Shown here piece by piece: positions 59,763 through 64,000 of a stretch of 64,000 bases of DNA. The notes under the pieces were generated by a model. That model was not told the origin of the DNA, searched no databases, and saw nothing but the letters and a program-made list of their open reading frames with translations. Position numbers and translations under genes: made by a program. This DNA comes from Amycolatopsis sp. FDAARGOS 1241 (GTDB lineage Bacteria > Actinomycetota > Actinomycetes > Mycobacteriales > Pseudonocardiaceae), in assembly GCF_016889705.1 (NCBI RefSeq), contig NZ_CP069526.1:4154001-4218000 (forward strand). Direction: 5' to 3'. Within the stretch, counting starts at the first letter, position 1. Each line of letters opens with the position of its first letter.

Positions 59763-61106
59763 TCAGCGCGCGTACACGCTCATGTCCGCGATGTTCGCCT
59801 TCGACCGGTCCGGCAGCATGGCCACGCACAGGACCGTCACCACGGCCGAGAGCACGATGTAGATCGACACCGAGTACGGCGTCCCGGTCTCGTGCAGCAG
59901 CCACGTCGCCAGCAGCGGCGCCGGACCGCCCGCGAACACCGAGGCGAGCTGGTAACCCAGGCCGGCCCCGCCGTAGCGCAGGTGCGTCGGGAAGCTCTCC
60001 CCGATGAGCGCCGCCTGCGGCCCGTACTGCATCGAGTGCGCGACCAGCGACACGATCACGGCAATGAAGACCAACGCGTGCCCGCCGTGGGTGAGCGCCG
60101 TGAAGTACGGGAACGCGATGACCCCGGTGAGCACGGAACCGGTCAGGTACACCCGCTTCCGCCCGACTTGGTCGGACAGCTGCGAGAACAGCGGGATCAG
60201 CACCAGCTCGGCGGCGGCGCCGACGAGCACCGCGTTGAGGATGAACGTCTTGCTGAACTCCGGGCGCTCCACCACGTATACGAGCACGAAACTGGTGAAC
60301 AGGTAGAACGGCATCTGCTCGCTGAAGCGCAGCCCCGCCGACAGCAGGATCTCGCGCCAGTGGTGGCGCACCGCGTCCTTCACCGGTGCCTTCGACGTCT
60401 TCTTGTTCGCCACCACCGCCGCGAACATCGGCGTCTCGAGGATCCGCAGCCGGATCACCAGGCCGATGGCCACGAGCACAAGGCTGAGCAGGAACGGGAT
60501 CCGCCAGCCCCACGAATTGAACTGCTGGGGCGAGAGCGTCGCCGACAGCAGCGTCATGCCACCGGTGCCGAGCACCAACCCGACCGGGACGCCGATTTGC
60601 GCGAAACTCCCCAGGAGCCCGCGCTTGCGCTGATTGCCCCACTCCATCGCGAGCAGTACGGATCCGCTCCACTCACCGCCGATCGCGATGCCCTGGATCA
60701 ACCGCAGCAGCACCAGGATCAACGGTGCGGCGATCCCGATCGCGGCCGTGCCCGGCAACACTCCGACGACAGCCGAGGACAGGCCCATCAGCAGCAGCGT
60801 GATGATCAGCGTCGCCTTGCGCCCGAGCCGGTCGCCCCAGTGCCCGAAGATCGCCGCCCCGACCGGCCGCGCCGCGAACCCGACGGCGTAGGTCGCGAAC
60901 GACTGCATCGCCCCCGCGTACCCCGAGGAGGCGGGGAAGAACAAGTGCGGGAAAACGAGCGCCGCGGCGGTGTTGTAGAGGAAGAAGTCGTACCATTCGA
61001 TCGTCGTGCCGATCGAGCCGGCGAGCGCCGCCCGCCGCACCTGAATCCGGCGGTCCCCGGAGGAAGCCTTGACCGACTGGCTGACTTCGTTGTCACCTAG
61101 AACCAT
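59763..61106 (-). CDS. MFS transporter, metabolite:H+ symporter (MHS) type
   Basis: A 447-residue major-facilitator protein with 12 predicted helices. MHS-family signatures are AGSIGTTIEWYDFFLYNTAA near residue 30, FGHWGDRLGRKATLIITLLL in loop 2-3, and RLIQGIAIGGEWSGSVLLAM in helix 5. Relatives import dicarboxylates, betaine or aromatic acids with protons. The substrate is not predictable here, although ShiA/ProP-like proteins are similar. ATG 61106 is used, with GAGAGGTG upstream. A GTGAC/GTCAC dyad lies 16 bases upstream, possibly an operator. Confidence 0.92.
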   Translation of the reverse strand: MVLGDNEVSQSVKASSGDRRIQVRRAALAGSIGTTIEWYDFFLYNTAAALVFPHLFFPASSGYAGAMQSFATYAVGFAARPVGAAIFGHWGDRLGRKATLIITLLLMGLSSAVVGVLPGTAAIGIAAPLILVLLRLIQGIAIGGEWSGSVLLAMEWGNQRKRGLLGSFAQIGVPVGLVLGTGGMTLLSATLSPQQFNSWGWRIPFLLSLVLVAIGLVIRLRILETPMFAAVVANKKTSKAPVKDAVRHHWREILLSAGLRFSEQMPFYLFTSFVLVYVVERPEFSKTFILNAVLVGAAAELVLIPLFSQLSDQVGRKRVYLTGSVLTGVIAFPYFTALTHGGHALVFIAVIVSLVAHSMQYGPQAALIGESFPTHLRYGGAGLGYQLASVFAGGPAPLLATWLLHETGTPYSVSIYIVLSAVVTVLCVAMLPDRSKANIADMSVYAR

Positions 61107-61441
61107 TGCTGCACACCTCTCGTGACAGACGTCACCCTGTAGTGTGAGGCACCGGCGCTGGTTCCGCCGATTCGTAGCGAAGGACCCGGCATGGTCCTTT
61201 CGTTCTGTCACCCACTGTGTCCGGAATCCACCCGACAGGTACCCCGTGGATCGATCTTCCGCCGTGTCCTGCGCGCGGTGTGCCTACGCCCAGCTGGGAC
61301 AGGCACGAACGAAAACCGGCAGTGATACTCGGGGCAGGCCTTCCGGCACCGTCCACCGTCCACCCGGGATTCGCCGGGAGCCACCACCATTTCTTGCCGG
61401 GTCCGGTTGTGCCCGGCGAAAACGTGAAGGAGAACCAGAAA
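61107..61441. other. 335-base divergent intergenic region
   Basis: It separates the MHS transporter from the GFA gene. It contains a dyad GTGAC (61122-61126) / GTCAC (61131-61135) near the transporter start and a GGAG ribosome site before 61442. The open frames within it are not supported by any family resemblance, and nothing else is visible. Confidence 0.5.
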
Positions 61442-61879
61442 ATGGCGAGCACCGGCACGACGGCCGCCCCCGCGGTGCGAACCGGGCACTGCCTGTGCGG
61501 CTCGATCGCCTACCGGTTTGAGGCGGAGCCCGAACTCGTCGTCCTGTGCCACTGCGAGGAGTGCCAGCGCCACACCGGCTCGGCGTTCTCGGAGAACGTC
61601 CTGGTCGCCCGCGACGCGGTGAAGATCGAAGGCACGCCGAAGTCCCACCAGACCACCGGAACCGAGAACGGCCACCTGCGCGACCGGCTGTTCTGCAGCG
61701 ATTGCGGCACACCGATCTTCACGATTCTCCACGAGACACCCGGCATCCTGATCGTCAAAGGCGGCACCCTCGACGACCGGTCGTGGCTGGCCCCGACCGC
61801 AGAGGTGTGGGGCCGCCGCGCGCAGCCGTGGGTCGAACCGAACCCGGCGCGCGTGCGCTTCGACGGCGACGCGAAATAA
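61442..61879 (+). CDS. GFA-family (Mss4-like) zinc protein
   Basis: A 145-residue protein of the glutathione-dependent formaldehyde-activating (Gfa/CENP-V) family. The zinc-binding Cys residues are in TGHCLCGSIAYRFEA, VVLCHCEECQRHTGSAFSEN and RLFCSDCGTPIFT. The original Gfa speeds glutathione-formaldehyde adduct formation. In actinobacteria, which use mycothiol, most members have no assigned reaction. ATG 61442 is preceded by AAGGAGAACC, a good ribosome site. It is monocistronic, followed by hairpins in the 280-base gap. Confidence 0.9.
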   Translation: MASTGTTAAPAVRTGHCLCGSIAYRFEAEPELVVLCHCEECQRHTGSAFSENVLVARDAVKIEGTPKSHQTTGTENGHLRDRLFCSDCGTPIFTILHETPGILIVKGGTLDDRSWLAPTAEVWGRRAQPWVEPNPARVRFDGDAK

Positions 61880-61947
61880 TTCCCGCGCGAATTCGCGGCC
61901 GGCCTGAATTGGCGGCGATGCGCGGAATCAAGCGCCTTTCATCGAGT

Positions 61948-61979
61948 GTGGTGTACCGGCGGAAATGCCGGCACACCAC
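61948..61979 (+). terminator. Hairpin after the GFA gene
   Basis: GTGGTGTACCGGC (61948-61960) pairs with GCCGGCACACCAC (61967-61979) with one mismatch and a 6-base loop, 69 bases after the GFA stop. No T-tract follows. Confidence 0.6.
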
Positions 61980-62010
61980 CCGGCTCCGTTTCCGGTGACG
62001 CGAGGCCGGC

Positions 62011-62057
62011 GCTGCTCCGGGCCGGCGTCACCGCCCGGCGAAGCAGCCCGGAGCAGC
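62011..62057. repeat. 12-bp inverted repeat with 23-base loop
   Basis: GCTGCTCCGGGC (62011-62022) mirrors GCCCGGAGCAGC (62046-62057). It lies between the GFA hairpin and the VOC gene and may be a second terminator or a leader structure. The surrounding 280 bases hold no gene. Confidence 0.5.
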
Positions 62058-62159
62058 CTCGCCGGCGAAGCGGCCGGGTACCGCGTGCTCGCCGCCCCGG
62101 CGGCATGAGCACACCGGCCACCTTGACACGTAGGAATTCTCCTACCTATTGTTGCGGTC

Positions 62160-62546
62160 ATGACCGTCTCCCGCATCCAGTTCGTCACCGTGCCCGTGGC
62201 CGATCAGGCCGCTGCCCGGGACTTCTACGTCGGCAAGCTCGGCCTCGACGTCGTCGTCGACCGTGCCGGCCCCGCCGGGCGGTTCGTGATGGTGGCGCCG
62301 AAGGGCGCGCAGACGGGCCTGGTGCTCGTCGACTACCCGATCAGCGGGGTGCACCTGGCCGGGCCCCTGCACTTCCAGCTCGACACGAGCGACCTCGATG
62401 CCGACATCACGGCGTTGCGCGCCAACGGGGTCGACGTCCCCGAACCGCAGACGATGCCCTGGGGCCGGGCGACCTCGATCAAGGACCTCGACGGCAACGG
62501 CGTCGGCCTGCTCGAGCCTTCGGCGTTCGGCAACCGGCCGAACTGA
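62160..62546 (+). CDS. VOC (glyoxalase-fold) protein
   Basis: A 128-residue VOC protein with two beta-alpha-beta-beta-beta units. It shows IQFVTVPVADQAAARDFYVG at the start, HLAGPLHFQLDTSDLDADIT in the middle and TSIKDLDGNGVGLLEPSAFG at the end. The strand ends carry His/Gln/Glu candidates for metal binding. It heads a run VOC-ArsR-SRPBCC, starting 5 bases before the ArsR gene. An AT-richer promoter-like stretch (TTGACA at 62124, TACCTATTG near 62146) precedes ATG 62160, suggesting the regulated transcript begins just upstream. Confidence 0.88.
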   Translation: MTVSRIQFVTVPVADQAAARDFYVGKLGLDVVVDRAGPAGRFVMVAPKGAQTGLVLVDYPISGVHLAGPLHFQLDTSDLDADITALRANGVDVPEPQTMPWGRATSIKDLDGNGVGLLEPSAFGNRPN

Positions 62547-62551
62547 GCGCC

Positions 62552-62869
62552 GTGCCCGTCAACGACGACGTCTTCGCCGCATTGGCCAACCCGGCGCGGC
62601 GCGAGGTCCTGCGGCTGCTGCTCGACGGCCCGATGGCCGCGGGCGATCTCGCCGAGCGCTTCGCCATGCGCCGCCCCAGCCTGTCGGAGCACCTGCGCGT
62701 GCTGCGCGAAGCCGGCCTGGTCACCGAGCAGCGGACCGGGCGCCACCGCGTCTACTCGCTCGAAGCCGGCCCGCTCGAGGAAGTGACGCAGTGGCTGAGC
62801 CCGTTCGAGCAGTTCTGGCGCACGAAGCTCGCCGCCCTGCGCGACCTGCTCGACGAGGAGGATCTGTGA
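62552..62869 (+). CDS. ArsR-family regulator
   Basis: A 105-residue ArsR winged helix: FAALANPARREVLRLLLDGP, then RRPSLSEHLRVLREAGLVTE and RTGRHRVYSLEAGPLEEVTQ. There are no Cys residues for metal sensing. The C-terminal LSPFEQFWRTKLAALRDLLD matches the subgroup paired with AHSA1/SRPBCC proteins. The GTG start at 62552 is 5 bases after the VOC stop, and its own stop overlaps the SRPBCC start by 3 bases (GTGA). It probably represses its own operon. Confidence 0.92.
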   Translation: MPVNDDVFAALANPARREVLRLLLDGPMAAGDLAERFAMRRPSLSEHLRVLREAGLVTEQRTGRHRVYSLEAGPLEEVTQWLSPFEQFWRTKLAALRDLLDEEDL

Positions 62870-63309
62870 CCGCGACCCCGGAGGACCCGACGGCGATCCA
62901 CGTCGACCAATTCCTCCCGCACCCCGCCCGCAAGGTGTGGCGCGCGCTGACCGAGCCCGACTTGCTCGAACGGTGGCTGACCATGCCCAACGACATCAAA
63001 CCCGTGGTGGGGCACCGGTTCGAGCTGCTCGCCGAGCCCGTGCCCGCCGCCGGGTTCGCGGGCGGGCCGGTGCAGTGCGAGGTGCTCGTGGCCGATCCCG
63101 AGCGTGAGCTCAGCATCCGGTGGGGTCCGCAGTGGACCGTCACGTGGCGGCTCGTCCCGGAAGGCCGCGGCACGCGGCTGTTCCTCACCCACGAAGGCTT
63201 CGACCCGGACGATGAGTTCCAGCGCGCCGCACGGCGGATCATGGGCGGCGGCTGGCGCTCGCACGTGCGCCGGGCGCTGGAACGCGTGCTCAGCGTGCTT
63301 CCCGGCTGA
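62866..63309 (+). CDS. SRPBCC (AHSA1-like) domain protein
   Basis: A 147-residue START-fold protein with the AHSA1 pattern: FLPHPARKVWRALTEPDLLE near residue 17, then GPVQCEVLVADPERELSIRW and GTRLFLTHEGFDPDDEFQRA. It is translationally coupled to the ArsR gene. It is the second ArsR-SRPBCC pair in the window (the first is 15489-16849), but the two SRPBCC proteins are clearly different in length and sequence. The ligand is unknown. Confidence 0.92.
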   Translation: MTATPEDPTAIHVDQFLPHPARKVWRALTEPDLLERWLTMPNDIKPVVGHRFELLAEPVPAAGFAGGPVQCEVLVADPERELSIRWGPQWTVTWRLVPEGRGTRLFLTHEGFDPDDEFQRAARRIMGGGWRSHVRRALERVLSVLPG

Positions 63310-63330
63310 GCCCGGCTACGATCAGGCACC

Positions 63331-63924
63331 GTGACGGAGTCCAAACCGCTGCGCGCCGACGCCCGGCGCAACCGGGCGAAGGTGCTCGAAGCCGCGGAAA
63401 CGGTGTTCGCGGCCAAAGGCACCGGTGCCCCGACCGAGGAGGTCGCGCGCGAGGCGGGCGTGGGCGTCGGCACGGTGTTCCGGCACTTCCCGACGAAGGA
63501 AGCCCTGCTCGAAGCCGTGCTGTTCGCGCGGCTGCACCGCTTCGTCGACGAGGCCGAGAGCGTCGTCGCGCGGGACTCGCCCGACGCCGGCGCCGCGTTC
63601 TTCACCTTCCTCACCAGCTGGATCGAGATGTCCAGCGCGAAGAACGCTTACTTCGAAGCCCTCAGCGCAGCCGGGGTGAGCGTGCCGACCGCGGGCTCCG
63701 TCGTCGGCGCCCGCCTGCTCGATGCCCTGGGGATGCTGCTGCGCCGCGCTCAGGACGCCGGCGCGGTGCGCCCGGACGTCACCGTCGGCGAGCTGATCCC
63801 GGTGATCATCGGCACGGCCAAGGCGGCCGAGCACGTCGGCACCGACTGCGGCCTGCGGAACCGCGTCGTCGCGATCCTGTTCGACGGCCTGCGGCCCGCG
63901 ATGTCAGTGGCGCACCGCGCCTGA
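63331..63924 (+). CDS. TetR-family transcriptional regulator
   Basis: A 197-residue TetR regulator. The helix-turn-helix lies in NRAKVLEAAETVFAAKGTGA, then REAGVGVGTVFRHFPTKEAL (about residues 12-58). The C-terminal ligand domain (SEPARATE helices, including FLTSWIEMSSAKNAYFEAL and VTVGELIPVIIGTAKAAEHV) matches the SCO1712-like group. It follows the SRPBCC gene by 21 bases. Its target is unknown; it may control the preceding cluster or genes beyond the window. Its 3' end overlaps a minus-strand gene end by 21 bases. Confidence 0.92.
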   Translation: MTESKPLRADARRNRAKVLEAAETVFAAKGTGAPTEEVAREAGVGVGTVFRHFPTKEALLEAVLFARLHRFVDEAESVVARDSPDAGAAFFTFLTSWIEMSSAKNAYFEALSAAGVSVPTAGSVVGARLLDALGMLLRRAQDAGAVRPDVTVGELIPVIIGTAKAAEHVGTDCGLRNRVVAILFDGLRPAMSVAHRA

Positions 63925-64000
63925 AGCCGGCCCGAACGGCTCCAGCTTCGGGCGTTTCGGGCTCATCGCGTCGCCCGATGACTCGCCGCGCAGCCGCCGC
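63904..64000 (-). CDS. 3' end of an unidentified minus-strand gene (partial)
   Basis: A minus-strand frame entering from the right edge reads RRLRGESSGDAMSPKRPKLE, then PFGPASGAVRH and TGA at 63904-63906. The basic, Pro-rich end looks like a disordered C-terminal tail. The overlap with the TetR gene is convergent. Only about 31 residues are visible, so the family is not identifiable and even its reality is moderate. Confidence 0.4.
   Translation of the reverse strand, partial: RRLRGESSGDAMSPKRPKLEPFGPASGAVRH

Overview
The window is high-GC actinobacterial chromosome (GTG, TTG and apparently CTG starts are frequent, and third codon positions are strongly G/C). Gene content points to a mycolata-related or pseudonocardial actinomycete of the Amycolatopsis type. 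Indicators are an LppL-like lipoprotein, DUF5703, UppP, an MSMEG_4193-type histidine phosphatase, DUF3090, an SCO1664 family protein, DUF3097, the mannosyltransferase MptB, F420-type oxidoreductases and malate dehydrogenase. The genus is an inference from composition and gene families. No rRNA, tRNA, CRISPR array or intact mobile element was seen.

Region 1 (1-15.5 kb) is accessory metabolism with many damaged genes. It holds a DoxX protein, a LysR regulator beside a mesaconyl-CoA-hydratase-like enzyme, and a cobalamin-binding-type protein. A long minus-strand operon follows (10.8 down to 3.4 kb): an XRE-TetR fusion regulator, a BKACE (3-dehydrocarnitine cleavage-type) enzyme, an L-carnitine-dehydrogenase-like enzyme, a betainyl-CoA-thioesterase-like enzyme, remnants of a peptide/opine ABC transporter, a serine hydrolase and an Imm5-like protein. 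This looks like a carnitine-to-betaine operon. It carries six single-base indels (at least five in short homopolymers) plus an internal deletion that fuses a solute-binding-protein signal sequence to a DppC permease. A seventh and an eighth indel break the alpha/beta hydrolase at 14.6-15.5 kb and the Imm5-like gene at 3.4-4.0 kb. An enoyl-CoA hydratase, a nitrilase/GntR pair and an M20 peptidase lie between.

Region 2 (15.5-22 kb) holds an ArsR-SRPBCC pair and the conserved actinobacterial block lipoprotein-DUF5703, aldo/keto reductase, LLM oxidoreductase, UppP and histidine phosphatase. In Mycobacterium this block runs straight into DUF3090, SCO1664 and mshC. Here DUF3090-SCO1664 only resumes at 54.5 kb.

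Region 3 (22-54 kb) lies between those two halves. It contains an M3 peptidase, malate dehydrogenase followed by a small P-loop kinase, and MarR/NTF2/VOC genes. Two tandem GH92 alpha-mannosidases follow, the distal one translationally coupled to an FUSC membrane protein. Next come a methyltransferase, an amidase and a second M20 peptidase with an M55 D-aminopeptidase. A complete dipeptide ABC operon comes next, with a C-terminally membrane-anchored binding protein and a tyrosine phosphatase. The region ends with MptB and a four-gene operon S9 peptidase, LD-carboxypeptidase, F420/PPOX protein and lipoprotein. Together the peptidases and transporter suggest peptide and cell-wall peptide salvage.

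Region 4 (54.5-64 kb) holds DUF3090, SCO1664, a phosphotransferase with an apparent CTG start, DUF3097, an NfeD-stomatin pair, an MHS-family transporter, a GFA-family protein, a VOC-ArsR-SRPBCC cluster, a TetR regulator and the 3' end of a minus-strand gene.
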